Shown here: positions 1-11,266 of the stretch, one piece after another
How the letters are laid out: every line of letters starts with the position of its first letter
Numbering within the stretch: the stretch's first letter is position 1
NCBI GenBank assembly: GCA_025084515.1
Contig: JAJAGP010000968.1
Span: 1 to 64,000, forward strand
Direction of reading: 5' to 3'
Length of the DNA: 64,000 nucleotides
From: Ancistrus triradiatus
Lineage: Eukaryota; Chordata; Actinopteri; Siluriformes; Loricariidae
Notes under the pieces: generated by a model
Seen by the model: the letters and a program-made list of their open reading frames with translations, nothing else
Database searches by the model: none
Told to the model about the DNA's origin: nothing
Program-made: the position numbers and the translations under genes

Positions 1-590
1 AGTCTTGCTTGTTTGTGGGTGACCAAATACTTTCTGGAGAAGGATTCATACTGCAGCAGGACAATGACCAAAAACACACCTTAAAGCTTTGTGACAACTA
101 CTTGAATACCAAAGAAGCTTAAGCTCCATGCTGACTTTCCTAAACAGTCTCCTAATCTGAACTCCACAGAGCATATATTATACTGAAATCATGCTGGGAT
201 AGCATGGAACATCAGATTTGCACAGACTTGTGGAGCACATGGACATTTGTGTGCACATTGTCATTACAGCAAAAGGGGGCATGCCAAATACCAATAAATT
301 CTGAAATGTCATTTATGTTGTGCGCAGTACTTGCTTGCTGAAGGCACTTGTTAGGAGAAAGATACAAAAAGGTTACCATGAAGCTCTTGAGTGGCCAACT
401 CTGAGCCCTGACCTAAATCTGATAATTTGATACCAAAATTTGTTGATGGACTTAGAGAGCCGACCATTACTGCTCATGAAATATGACTGAACTTTTCTAC
501 AAGGAATAAGGGAAAGTTTTTCTTAAGTTTTGTGTGTGAAGGTGGTAGGGATGTATCCGATCAAACTGATGCCTGTGTTTAAAATAAAAG
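1..590. mobile_element. Degraded Tc1-like transposon pieces
   Basis: The first ~31 bases match the inner terminal region of the Tc1 family seen intact at 14978-16581. From about 50 a second family begins: CTGCAGCAGGACAATGACC encodes L-Q-Q-D-N-D, the region of the second catalytic Asp of a DD34E transposase. At 390-425 GAGTGGCCAACT... encodes an E-W-P-T-L-S-P-D-L-N segment near the third catalytic residue. Frames are broken throughout. These are relics of at least two Tc1 families. Confidence 0.7.
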
Positions 591-1145
591 GTGGCTCTAT
601 GAAGTATTAAATCAGGGGCCCTGTTATTCTGGTTTTTCATTTTATTAATTCATTTTTGGAACTGCTGCTCTCTGACAACCCGAATGCTGTAACTGGATTT
701 CAATTTTGGACCCTATTATAAAATCATGATTATTTCAACGATGAAGATTTTCTATAGGCACCATTCAGTAAATCTTTATCACCAAACTTAAGTGTTAGCT
801 GTTAGGGAAGGACAATTAATATTTTTTTAAAGAATTTTCCACATGATTTCTGAACAGGATGTCTGCATTTTCATTATACAAACATTTCTCAGGCAGTGAG
901 AAATTAGGTGTGATCCAGCCCAAAACTGAGTGTGTCCCAAAATGTTGGATAGGTATCAGATGGAATCTGACGTCTTCTGATCTTGACCCACTGGTCACAG
1001 TAGTAAGCCTGCTGGTATTGTGGTTGTTACATTTCGCATAACTTGGCAACAGAAGCATTCAGACTCTGCTCAGTTACTCTTAGTATGCATAGGACCAGTA
1101 TCGGGTATCGGCTCAAACTCAGGTCTCTGTTGTCTGTATTGTAGA

Positions 1146-1194
<49 letters not shown>
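1146..1194. repeat. (AAT)n microsatellite
   Basis: About 16 uninterrupted AAT units. Open frames across it (poly-Asn or poly-Leu/Tyr) are artefacts. Confidence 0.97.
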
Positions 1195-2214
1195 TGATAG
1201 GTGCATTCCTGTAATGTAACGATTCATGTTTAAATAATGCATTCATCACAAATTGGGCATATTGAAAGAGATTGATGGTGTACTCAGACTTCTGGACTTC
1301 ACTCCAAATTAATTTGCTTGTTTGAAACGTTGAGGCCAAAAGCCTGTGGTCAACAAGCAGAGATTTCAGGCAACACTAGGCTTCTGTATTCTCTACAAGG
1401 TGTGTCATTAGTGTTAAGGCCTCCCTCCTGTTTCCCCCTACTCATGTGCGTAAGGGTGTGTTAGGCACCTGCCCACTGTAGCAGCCCACACCAGCTGGCC
1501 TCTTTGTGTCCAAGGCACAGTCAATTAGGCAGCAACAGAATGACCACAAATGTGTTTGTTCTCTAAGAGGTCCCTATGTTGACAGGGGATCAGCAATGAC
1601 CTAGCCATTGTGTACCCTTTTAATTTAACCCTGTTCAGCTGAAGTAAGATTTCCCTCGAGGTGCACTATGATTTAGTGTGTCCAAAAGATGTAGGGTAAT
1701 TAGAGACCCGTGTCTTGCAAGAATCTTGATTCTTCACTCCAGCCCCCTCTCCCCCCCAATCCCTCACACACAGAGCCACAATTATTTCACCTGTGTAAGT
1801 CCTTAGTGTTGCACTGCTAGGTGTGTTGAGACAGAAGTTGCCCAGTGGGAGGTTAAAATTTGGCCAGACGGAAGGCAGTCCTGCCTGCTATTATCCCAAA
1901 TGCTTCCCCTAAACCCCACAACTCTCACACCTGGACCACTGAGCCACTTTTGAGGAGGGTGCTAGAGAAACACTTTGCTGAATACATGGTTCCAGTAAAG
2001 CTGTTTTTAACGTTAGCCTTACTGTATATGTTATAACATTATCCATTATGTCATTGCCATTCATTTACAGTGGAACAAAACTATGGATCCAGGATCATGG
2101 TGCTGCATTGCCACAAGTGACAAGCAGGAGCTGGGTAAAAATGACTGTTTTACTAAATTACTACTTTGTTAGTGCTACTGGAAGTGCTAGAGAGCCATAA
2201 AGTCTGTCCTTGTC
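1195..2214. other. Unique non-coding stretch
   Basis: No gene, transposon end or RNA gene recognised. It includes a C-rich tract near 1740-1760. Confidence 0.5.
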
Positions 2215-2392
2215 AATTTACATTTAGTCATTTAGCAGACACCCTTATCCAGAGCAACTTGCACGTGATCCAGCCTGGGTTAAGGGTCTTCCTCAAGAAC
2301 CCAACAGTGGCAGATTGGCAGAGGTGGGATTTGATCCCTTGTCCTTCTGGTCCATAGCCCAGTGTCTTAACCATTAGACCACCACAGACCCA
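2215..2392 (+). repeat. Dispersed fish repeat (TTAGCAGAC type)
   Basis: It contains the widespread teleost motif CATTTAGCAGACACCCTTATCCAGAGC, followed by CTCAAGAACCCAACAGTGGCAG and a box-B-like GATTTGATCCC. Related fragments lie at 23005-23090 and 35115-35200. Probably a SINE or a small non-autonomous element. Confidence 0.65.
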
Positions 2393-2639
2393 GTGTTTAA
2401 AGCTGTGGAATAATAATTATGGCCTGGCTAGGATGTATAAAACCTGAGTAATAACTAAACAGAAAATTGGGGATCAGTATGGGTTCTATAAGGTTCAAGC
2501 TTATTCTTTTTAGGTGAAAATATGTTACCAATATGTGCTCATTGACAGAAAAAATAATGCACCCAGATGGAAATGTCAGATTGCTGCAAAACTTGGCATG
2601 CATGTATATAAATGATTACAGGTGTTGTCTGATTAGACA

Positions 2640-3480
2640 CTGGGTCTTGCTACAACCCTGCTGTCCTATAAAAAGGCTCCCAGAGGCTAGTTTTGCGTAG
2701 TGTACCTCCTGATGACAGATTGTTGACTGCTAGACATGCCTCTATGATGCACGTGAAGACATTTTGCCCAGTTGACTTTGAGAGGGGGATGCATCACTGG
2801 ACTGAGAGAAGCAAGATTGTCATTTCAAATTGCCAACATCTAGGCCATTCTGACCCAGCTGTTAGCAGATGTTGGGAGACAGAAATGGCACCTTCACTAC
2901 ACGCAACCTTCACTACACGCACTTTTCACTACACACCCTTTCACTACACCCCCCAACCCCGCCTGGACCATTTTCAGTTTTGCTATCAGAAATAAAATTT
3001 GTTGTCATTACATTCCTCCCATTGACAAACAGCCACCATTGCCTTTGTTTGCAGTGGTGTTATGAACGAGAAACCTTGATTGCTACAGGCTGGAACCATA
3101 TCGTCTTTAGTGACAAATCCAGGTTCAGTTTTGGACCAGACAATGGAAAAGTTTGAAAATAGAGGCCTCATGGTGAGCGCTTCAATCCTGCTTTGCCGTG
3201 GAGTGAGACATTTCCCCAACTGCTGGTGTGTGAATCTGGGGAGCCATTGCATACAACAATCGGTCACCGCTAGTAGTGATATGAGGGACACTAACAAATC
3301 AGCAATATGTACAGGATATATCCTGCGACCACATGTGTTGGCTCTCATGGCCCATATTGCAACAAATCCTTGGCTTGCCCAGTCACAAGATACAGCTTCA
3401 GCAACCTGCGACTGTGCAGGATCTACAGGCCAAGCTGCAACATTTGTGGGCAAATGCGTCACAGGATACCGTACGGAACC
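2640..3480 (+). mobile_element. Tc1/Tc3-like DD34E transposon, broken, + orientation
   Basis: Transposase pieces occur in order. A D-F-E-R-G segment lies at 2777-2792. A-T-G-W-N-H-I-V-F-S-D-K-S-R-F-S-F-G at about 3080-3135 holds the first catalytic Asp. A C-terminal Q-D-L-Q-A-K-L-Q-H-L-W-A-N-A-S-Q-D-T-V-R-N-L segment ends at about 3480. The middle is disturbed by a short tandem repeat (2890-2950) and by frameshifts. The copy is cut exactly at its coding 3' end by the RTE LINE that starts at 3481. It cannot encode a working transposase. Confidence 0.78.
2890..2950. repeat. Short minisatellite, ~15-17 bp unit
   Basis: About four imperfect units built on the core TTCACTACAC (ACGCAACC, ACGCACTTT, ACACCCTTT variants) lie inside the transposase-derived sequence. 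Confidence 0.75.
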
Positions 3481-4035
3481 TTCTTCTTCTTCTTTCGGCT
3501 TCTCCCTTTATCAGGGGTTGCCACAGGGAGTTAAACGTTTCCACCTCACCCTGTCCTCCACGTCCTCATACTGTCACCCAACTCCCTGCATATATTCATT
3601 ACACTACCATATAACTCCTCTTTGGTCTTCCTCTCCGTCTCTTGCCTGGCAGCTCCATCGCCAACATCCTCCTGCCAATATATCCACTATCCCTCCTCTG
3701 CACATGTCCAAACCATCTCAGTCTTCCCTCTCGAATTTTGTCTCCCAATTTACCAACCTGTGCTGTCCCTCTGATGATCTCATTCCTAATCCTGTCCACC
3801 CTAGACACTCCTAAAGAGAACCTCAACATCTTAAGTTCTGCCACCTCCAGCTCTGCTTCCTGTCTCTTTGTCAGTGCCACGGTCTCTAACCCATACAACA
3901 AGGCTGGTCTCACTACTCTCTTATAAATCTTTCCTATATGGAACCTGTTTGCCTGAAATGCTGAACCATATCCCATCTTGTATTCAGACCAGAGGCAGGC
4001 TAACAGCGAACTAGAGGCTTCTTTCAATTGTACAG
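3481..4035 (-). mobile_element. 5'-truncated RTE-type LINE, 3' end of the ORF
   Basis: On the minus strand an open frame (4027 to 3599) reads through the C-terminal part of an RTE-clade reverse transcriptase. It includes R-P-A-L-L-Y-G-L-E-T, E-L-K-M-L-R-F-S-L-G-V-S-R-x-D-R-I-R-N, the R-W-F-G-H-V-Q-R-R block and G-K-R-R-R-G-R-P-K-R. A break follows, and the sequence then continues to the standard RTE terminus (C-G-x-P-stop, then GGGAGAAGCCGAAAG and a GAA-rich tail at 3481-3497). Only the last ~550 bp are present, typical of aborted target-primed reverse transcription. The endonuclease and polymerase motifs are absent. Confidence 0.88.
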
Positions 4036-4486
4036 TATTCCCCAGTATACTTATCCTTTTGCTCTAATATTGTAGTCACTTACATATATCATCATTGCAT
4101 TCGCACATATAAAGTGTGGTTCGATTTCAACATCTTGGCGAGTTATTTTTTTGTCAGTGGGTGTACTTAAGCATTAATGGTGATTATCGATAGCAGTATG
4201 ACCTTTTTCTATAAGAATTCTTAAAGAAATTTTCCAGCCTTTTGTTAAGATCTTTGCCTTGTGTGTCTATGCTGAATGTGTAACATGGTTTGATATGGTT
4301 TCTCCTAAATGAGAAAATAATTGACCTGTTTACTCAATTTAGGAGTGTTGTTGTTGGAATTGGCCTTTCCAGACACTTCACTTTGGTCTCACTACCTTAT
4401 TGATTTGTTAAGCCTTAATCCAAGTAAGATGTAGAACAAAAATTTGGCTGGATGTCACTTTTTATACCCGTGAATTAGTATCTAGC

Positions 4487-4690
4487 CAGCACAGTGGCTG
4501 CAGTGGTTATCACAGCACCACCTAGGGAAGTTTGTATGTTCTCCCTCTGTCAGCGAGGGTTTTCTTAGGATTTTCCAATTTCTTCCCATATTCCACAGTT
4601 GTGCACTAGGTTAAATGGTAGACTCTGCTCACGATTCAATTTGATTTACGATCTTGAGTTTTATTTTCGATAAAGACATTCCTTTTTTAT
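4487..4690 (+). repeat. Degenerate SINE-like repeat
   Basis: CACAGTGGCTGCAGTGGTTATCACAGC, then TTTGTATGTTCTCCC, is the eroded head and body of the tRNA-headed SINE seen better at 49852 and 23095. Confidence 0.55.
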
Positions 4691-4862
4691 TTCTGAAGTA
4701 TGAACAATGCACATTTTTAATGTTTTTAAACAAAAAAACGTTAGTACCCTACAATTAAGAGAAATTACTAGAACGACTACTGAATGGAGTGTTGCACTTA
4801 TGGAGAAATTCAGTGCAATACTGGCCAACCAAGAGGAACAGAACCAATGTTTTCTTCAAAGT

Positions 4863-5060
4863 TGGGTGGCATGGTCGATGCTGCACAGCTCCAAAGATTG
4901 CCGGTTCGATCCCACCCCCTGACTCCACTTGTGTGCAGTTTGCATGTTCTGGTTTCCTACCATAATCCAAAGTCATGTGTTAGGTCAATTGGTAGCTCTA
5001 AATTGCCCCAGTGTGAGTGTGTATGATTGATGCTGACGTGACCTTAAATAAATTCATCCT
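4863..5060 (+). repeat. SINE (tRNA-headed) copy
   Basis: GGTGGCATGGTCGATGC resembles box A, and GCCGGTTCGATCCCACC is a good box B. The body follows (GTGTGCAGTTTGCATGTTC..., TCCAAAGTCATGTG, TAGGTCAATTGG). This is an older family or subfamily than the copy at 49852. Confidence 0.7.
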
Positions 5061-7560
5061 CCAGGGTGTGGAAACATATTGTCAGGACATTCCAAAGTCC
5101 AATAAAGCTACCGTAGTAACAAATAAAAAATTAAACTGTAGGTAGAGTGATGTCAGGTTTGTGGCTGCTGGAAACATTTAATTTGCGTCTACTCAATTGG
5201 TACACTTTTCTTTTGATTGTGCCACAAGTAAAAGGTATCGCTGTGCATATTTTCTGTATATTAACTTTACAGTAAAATGAAAAGGATTTGGGCATGACAC
5301 TGTAAAAATATATCTTTTTTTTTTTTTCCCTTGGCACCCTAGTGTGTGCCCATTAACTAAAAAAGAATCAGCCAAAATGTCTACCTCTATTCTCTTGACA
5401 GAATAATTTTCTTGCTCTGACAGGGGGTTAAATCCCAGTGCATTAGTTGAGACAAATTAAATAATAAAACATTGAGTAAATCAGAAAATATGCTGTGCGA
5501 ATGTAAAAATCCTCCCCTGCTTGCTTTCCCTTAAATGACCCAGCTGAGGCAAGAACAATAGCTGGCATAGAAAACATTTCATCAGTGGGGTTAAATCAGA
5601 CAAGGCCTGTCAGTAAGGCCACAAAAACTGCTACAATATTCTGCTAATCTTCTAATCCACTCAAATTAGGCACAGCACCTTTCAGTGGTTATTGCACAGC
5701 TGGAGATGAACTGTAATCCCTTGATGAGTTTGAACCAGGGCTTCATAGACATTCATTTGAATATGGTCAACATTGTAATTGTTTATAGAAAGTGCACGCG
5801 AGTGCATGAGAATTAGTTAATGTTAATGAAGTGAATGAAAATTTCACAGTCACACATTTCAGACCCACTTCAGTACAAAACATGTTTCAGGCTGTGACTG
5901 CACGTTTACACTGTCCAAGCAGAATCCAAGCAGAACCTCCACCAAACCACTTCTGCTTTATAATGAAATTACATAAATGACTCATTTTAACTATGACCTA
6001 TACAACTTTGTCAGTGCAGTTGTTGGTGATTTGTGGTGTTGTGCATGCAATGTAATTTACAGTATGCTATGAAGTTTGTAATCGTTGTAAATTTACTGGT
6101 TCATCTTGTCCAGAGGAGAATGCAACAGCTGAAGTTAGCACACCGTTCGATCAGACTTTGAATGCATTTCTTCTAATTTGTCCAGCCTTTGTGTTATTTT
6201 TTGCTGTAAAATCATTTGTGTTAAATCTTTGAGAAATTGTGTGACATGTAACATCTCTCAGCACATTTGATTGATGTCCAAATTAGACGTCCATATTTGG
6301 TTATTGGAGAGGTGCAGACATGTTGCAGGTGTAAAAAGTGCAGATTAAATTATATAAAGTAGTAAATTGCAACCCAAGCAGCACAAACAGATACATTTTT
6401 ATATCTACTTATGACTGCAGACACCTACCATTTAATCATATGTGACATACCTGTAAGTAAAATAGATCTAATTACCCAGACTTTTCTCTTTAGCAGTAGT
6501 CAGTTCTCACCCTCTACCTGTCCTGCCACAGCTTCCATCCCTGAAGGTGAGGAATAATACATACGTCCTCTGAGACTTCTTTTCTGTACCTCATGTAACA
6601 TCATTGAGTATCTTCATGCTCTAGAGACCCAACTACCTTCTTATTTTATGACCTCATAATTACATGATTATGACTATCACTTGGGTTGTCAGTGTTACAC
6701 CGATTGACAGATGGTACAGGAACACTATGCCTCATGGTTAGAAAGAAGCGTTCATTAGCTCCATTGGATGTTGGGAGCAGATGGAAGCCTATCTAATTTC
6801 TAATTAATCACAGGGTAGTGTGATATTTGTCCTTAGCTTCAAACTGAGAAAATTGTATCATTAATGGTGTCCTTCCATTATTTCAGTTTTGTATGCCCAG
6901 TTTGTATTTTGTTATTTTTGTGTCTTGTTGTAAAACAACAGCAAAATCTCAAACAAAATACTGCTTAGGACCATTCACAGCTGTATTTGTACTAGTCTGT
7001 CCATAGCTAGCCTATTGTCATACAGAAACGATCATGAGCTTTAATTCCATTAACATTTCATATGACTGGGCACAGCGCTTGATTGTCCTTGCCTCAAAGA
7101 AACATTAAACAGCAGAACACTGGCTTCCCACTTATACACCCATCACAGCATCTTAGTCGTCTTCCTTTGATCCAGATAACTAAAAAGAAAGTCTAAAAAT
7201 AACAAAAAAAGAGAGGTCAGTGCAGTATAAGGCACTTCAATTGCTCAGCTATTTTATGAGCTAAGAGAGCGCTCCACTTTAATTTAAGGCGATCAGATAG
7301 GAGTCTGAGGGGAATTAAAGTGGAGCATCAGGCAGCAGGGGGATGTGGGGAGCAACACTAAGCTTACCCTCTGGAGGATGACTCTGAATGAAAGACTGTC
7401 ATGTTACTTCAACCAGTGTTTTGATATGATGATCCTAGAGGATACAGCTTTGTATCTCAGAATATACACAGCGAAGTGAATAGAAATGTTGCAGACCTCT
7501 CGAAGGTGCTTGAATGGAAATGCTAAGGGTTGGAACATATATTACAGTTGCACTATACAT
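5061..7560. other. Mostly unique non-coding DNA
   Basis: No transposon ends or exons recognised. It has a T-run at 5315-5329. The one structured site is the hairpin at 7271-7326. Confidence 0.5.
7271..7326. other. Perfect 14-bp inverted repeat (hairpin)
   Basis: GCTCCACTTTAATT (7271-7284) pairs exactly with AATTAAAGTGGAGC (7313-7326) across a 28-base loop. The surroundings are unique sequence, with no TA or other target duplication at the edges. Confidence 0.9.
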
Positions 7561-7566
7561 GATGTA

Positions 7567-9110
7567 CAGTCGTATGAAAAAGTTTGGGCACCCCTGATAA
7601 TTTTCATGATTTTTCTTTATAAATCATTGGTTGTCCAGCTCAGCAATTTCAGGTAAATATATCATATAGCAGATGAACACCGTGATATTTGAGAAGTGAA
7701 ATTAAGTTTATAGGTTTTACAGAAAGTGTGCAGTAATTATTCAAACAAAATTAGGCAGGTGCATAAATTTGGGCACCCTTGTCATGTGAATACTTTAGCA
7801 CTAATTATTGGAAAAAAAAAAACACAAAATTGTTTTTTTGTAAGCTCATTGACCTTGATTGACAACAACAAGTGAACCAACTATGAGAACGTTGTTAAGG
7901 TGGCCATTGGAAGGTTTTCTCCTCTTTGCATTCTCTGAAGAGAGTGGCACATGGGAGCCTCAAAAACAACTCTCAAAATGGCCTGAAAACAAAGGTTGTT
8001 CAACATCATGGTTCAGGGAAAGGGAAAAGCTCTCTCAGAGATTTCAGCTGTCAGTTTCCACTGTGAGGAACATAGTGACGCAATGGAAGACCACAGACAC
8101 AGTTCTAGTTAAGGAACTCCCGAAGTGGCAGACCAAGAAGAATCTCAGATAGGCAGAGGCGAAGGATGGTGAGAACAGTCATAGTCAAGCCACAGACCAC
8201 CTTCAAAGACCTACAACCTCATCTTGCTGCAGATGGTGTCACTAATCATCGTTCAACTATACAGCACACTTTGCACAAGGAGAGGCTGTATGGGAGAGTA
8301 ATGCAGAAGAAGCCTTTTCTGCAGACACGCCACAGTCACTTGAGGTGTGCTACAGCACATTTGGACAATCCAGCTTCATTTTGGAATAAAGTGCTGTGTA
8401 CTGATGAAACTAAAATTGAGTTATTTGGACATAACAAGGAGCGGCACACATCCCAAGACAAACATTTGCTACCCACAGTAAAATTTGGTAGCGGTTCCAT
8501 CAGGCTGCGGGACTGTGTGGCCAGTGCAGGTACTAGGAATCTTGTTAAAGTTGAGGATCGCATATTCCAGTTAATATCTCCAGATTCTTGAGAACAATGT
8601 TCAAGAATCAGTGACAAAGTTGCACCGAGGCCAACGACCCAAAACCCTGCTCAAAATCTACTAAGGCATTCATGCAGAGGAACCAGTACAACATTCTGGA
8701 ATGGCCATCTCAGTCCCTAGACAAATGTGAGCTGTCCATGCTCGGAAACCATCAAACCTGACTGAACTGGAGATGTTTCTAAAGAAGAATGGTCCAAAGC
8801 ACCTTCAACCAGAATCCAGACTGGAAGCTGTAGGAAGCGTTTGCGGATTTATTTCTACAAAAAAGGAGGATCTACTAATATTGAGTCATTTTTATGTTGG
8901 GTGCCCACAATTTATGCACTGCCTAATTTTGTTTGAATAATTACTGCACACTTTCTGTAAATCCTATAAACTTCATTTCACTTCTCAAATATCACTGTGT
9001 TCATCTGCTATATGATATATTTAACTCAAGTTGCTGATCTGAACAACCAATGATTTATAAACTAAAATCATGAAAATTATCAGGGGTGCCCAAACTTTTT
9101 CATACGACTG
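7567..9110 (+). mobile_element. Near-complete Tc1-like transposon with 212-bp TIRs
   Basis: The element is 1544 bp and starts CAGTCGTATGAAAAAGTTTG; its right end is the reverse complement of that. TA dinucleotides flank it at 7565-7566 and 9111-9112, as expected for Tc1/mariner. The inverted repeats span 7567-7778 and 8899-9110. Inside is a + strand transposase pseudogene. TA duplication and good TIR identity suggest a clean cut-and-paste insertion. Confidence 0.95.
7859..8870 (+). pseudogene. Tc1 transposase pseudogene
   Basis: Two long open pieces remain. At 7859-8152 is the N-terminal helix-turn-helix part (L-S-Q-R-F-Q-L-S-V-S-T-V-R-N-I-V). At 8166-8591 is the rest of the DNA-binding domain plus the first catalytic Asp in C-T-D-E-T-K-I-E-L-F-G. 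After 8591 the frame is lost. The second Asp region appears as A-N-D-P-K-P near 8624 and the third-residue region near 8700-8800, with stops and frameshifts between. DD34E family, inactive. Confidence 0.9.
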
Positions 9111-9332
9111 TATTGCAATAGAATATTTCGTCTTGTTGACAAACTGGCAGTAAAATGGTGTGCTCTTGAAAAACTACATTCATTGATTTTTCAAGTTACA
9201 AATAGCAAAAAAGGGAAAAAAATGGAAATTAAGACAGTTTGTAAAAGAAAAAGTTTTCTTTATTTTCCGTTCCCTTATTTGTGTCCACATGACATGACCT
9301 GGCCAGTTAATTTGCTAATAAACATCCATTAC

Positions 9333-9530
9333 TGTATTTCAGGCCCGCAACATATTTCAAAAAAAGTTGGGATGGGGGCAAATTAGAGCTAGTATTGAAT
9401 AAAAAAAACCTAAATACTGATGTTATTTCAAACAGGTGATTTCAACAGGTAATTGTAGTCATGATTTGGTACAAAAGCAGCATCCACAGAAGGCTGAGTT
9501 CTTGCTGAGCAAAGATGGCAAGAGGATCTT
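9333..9530 (+). mobile_element. Non-autonomous DNA-element fragment (GGCCCGCAACA type)
   Basis: GGCCCGCAACATATTTCAAAAAAAGTTGGGA opens a recurrent fish repeat whose next part, TGATTTCAACAGGTAATTGTAGTCATGATT, is also present. Only the left part is recognised. The superfamily is uncertain. Confidence 0.55.
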
Positions 9531-9540
9531 CAAATTTTCA

Positions 9541-9664
9541 CACCGCAGGAACTGAGGATGATTGTAGTTCTTAGTACGCCACAGATAATTTTCTAGCTCC
9601 TACTTCAAGGTAGGGTCTCCACACGGCATTCTAAGAACTACAGTCATCCTCAGTTCCTGCAGTG
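9541..9664. repeat. Hairpin repeat, ~33-bp arms
   Basis: The arms at 9545-9573 and 9632-9660 (core GCAGGAACTGAGGATGATTG and its complement) differ at one of 29 positions; pairing continues for about four more bases with one mismatch. The loop is 58 bases. Confidence 0.85.
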
Positions 9665-9842
9665 CATGCATGCAACCAAGGGGCACAGTTATAAGAACTA
9701 TGAAAAAGTTTCTACAATGTAATAGTACCTTATATAGGACACTGCAGGTCTATTGTAATAACACCTACATTAAAGTACATAAGGTCATCAGAAATTTAGT
9801 TATGTAACAATGAAAATGATCTACAATGGATACTACCACAAT

Positions 9843-9959
9843 TCTTCTTCTTTCGGCTTCTCCCTTTATCAGGGGTCGCCACAGCGAGTTAAACGTTTCC
9901 ACCTCACCCTGTCCTCCACGTCCTCTACTGTCACCCCAACTCCCTGCATATCTTCATTT
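9843..9959 (-). mobile_element. Very short RTE LINE tail with 18-bp target-site duplication
   Basis: 117 bp equal to the last part of the RTE element at 3481 (TTCTTCTTTCGGCTTCTCCC onward, minus orientation). It is bounded by identical 18-bp copies of AATGGATACTACCACAAT at 9825-9842 and 9960-9977. A perfect duplication marks a recent, severely 5'-truncated LINE insertion. Confidence 0.96.
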
Positions 9960-10254
9960 AATGGATACTACCACAATAAGTATTAAAAATAAGAAATACG
10001 TTTCTTTAATAGTAATTTTTCCTCTGGTAAAGTTGACAGAATAATATATTCTTCTGATCTGGGTAAACTGTTTTGAAACAGTTGCACATTTGTTGTTATG
10101 TGCTTAGTGTATTACATGAGTGTGAAGTCTAAATGTTTGGTTATGAATTGTAGACAAAATAAATGCATATATTTTGATATATTCATTTTTGAATAATATT
10201 TGTTTAATTTTTCATGTGGCAGTGTATGTGATGTAAGTATGAATTTAGCTATAC

Positions 10255-10312
10255 AGGTACTCGCCGATAGGGGTGTGTTCCAACAAATCCATCGTCGGTT
10301 CATTTATAATCT
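10255..10312 (-). repeat. Fragment of a short dispersed element
   Basis: The reverse complement (…GATGGATTTGTTGGAACACACCCCTATCGG…GAGTACCTGTA) aligns with 17285-17375 on the + strand. Both end in ACCTGTA. Family not recognised. Confidence 0.6.
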
Positions 10313-11266
10313 AAATGGAGGAGTTTAATACTGTATATATCATAGAGTAGGCTACTTTAAACATGTTTAAACACGACTGCAACCATTACATTAGCTCACG
10401 ACATTTCCCAGCCTCATCACTCCCGCCACTTGACACTCTCTGTTATGCACTGCGGAGTGCTGGAGAGTTTTGTAATGCGTAGTGCACATTAAGCACATTT
10501 AAAACATGGCCACGTTCACCTCTACAGTTGGGGAAAAATTATTAACATAAAGCTTAATTCATAATAAAGTATTGAATATCTAATATGTAATTTATTGAGT
10601 AATACATTGAAAGTGAAAAACAAAACATGATTATTGTGTAACCACGGCTCTTTGTGTTTTCCTCAGTACATTTCCTGGTGCTCATCAATTCCGCCACGTC
10701 ACTCCCTACCTCCCGCTATGTGTCTTCCTTATCCGAGTGTGGTACTGCGTATGATATGTATCGCACGAGAAGATTCTAAATTCAGAATACAATATTTTGC
10801 TGAATGAGTCTTTATGGAAATTATTGAATTCCTGTGGAGTTGGAATATCTTAAGTTGGGCCATTGTAAAATGGGAAGTACCTGTATATTGTATAACAACT
10901 TTATTAGAAAACACGCAGTTCATTACTAGAGAGCTGTGGTGGCGTGGAAAACGAGCAGGAATTAGGACTACAAGCCCTAGCATGCATGCAGCTGTAGTGC
11001 TCAGCATACTGATGAGGACTGACGAGAGACACCTGTTCGTCCGATTATTTAAGGCTGTTTGAGAGCGGTGCCTTTCATGCCTTTTGTATTTATTAGCGAT
11101 CCGGCGCGAGGTATTGAGGGAAATACTGTAACATAATTCTTTTGTAGAAGGATGATGATAGGGCTCCGCCCGAGGTAATGGGGATTGTTACAGTCAGATT
11201 CCGGTTTGATTGGCTCCTTTTGTTTGTCACGCTTAGAGCGTTTATACCTCTATGTTACATGAGGTC
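10313..11266. other. Non-coding stretch, no gene seen
   Basis: Contains GGACTACAAGCCCTAGCATGC (10963-10985), a motif common in fish dispersed repeats. Nothing else recognised. Confidence 0.45.

Noticed and set aside
1027..1339. Poly-Tyr, poly-Leu and poly-Asn frames
   Set aside because: Produced by the AAT repeat.
2890..2950. CRISPR-like direct repeats
   Set aside because: Units are contiguous without spacers, lie in a transposon, and the genome is a vertebrate's.
3080..3814. 244-codon + strand open frame
   Set aside because: It crosses a dead Tc transposase and the antisense of the RTE LINE. Only short transposase pieces make sense and the rest is shadow translation.
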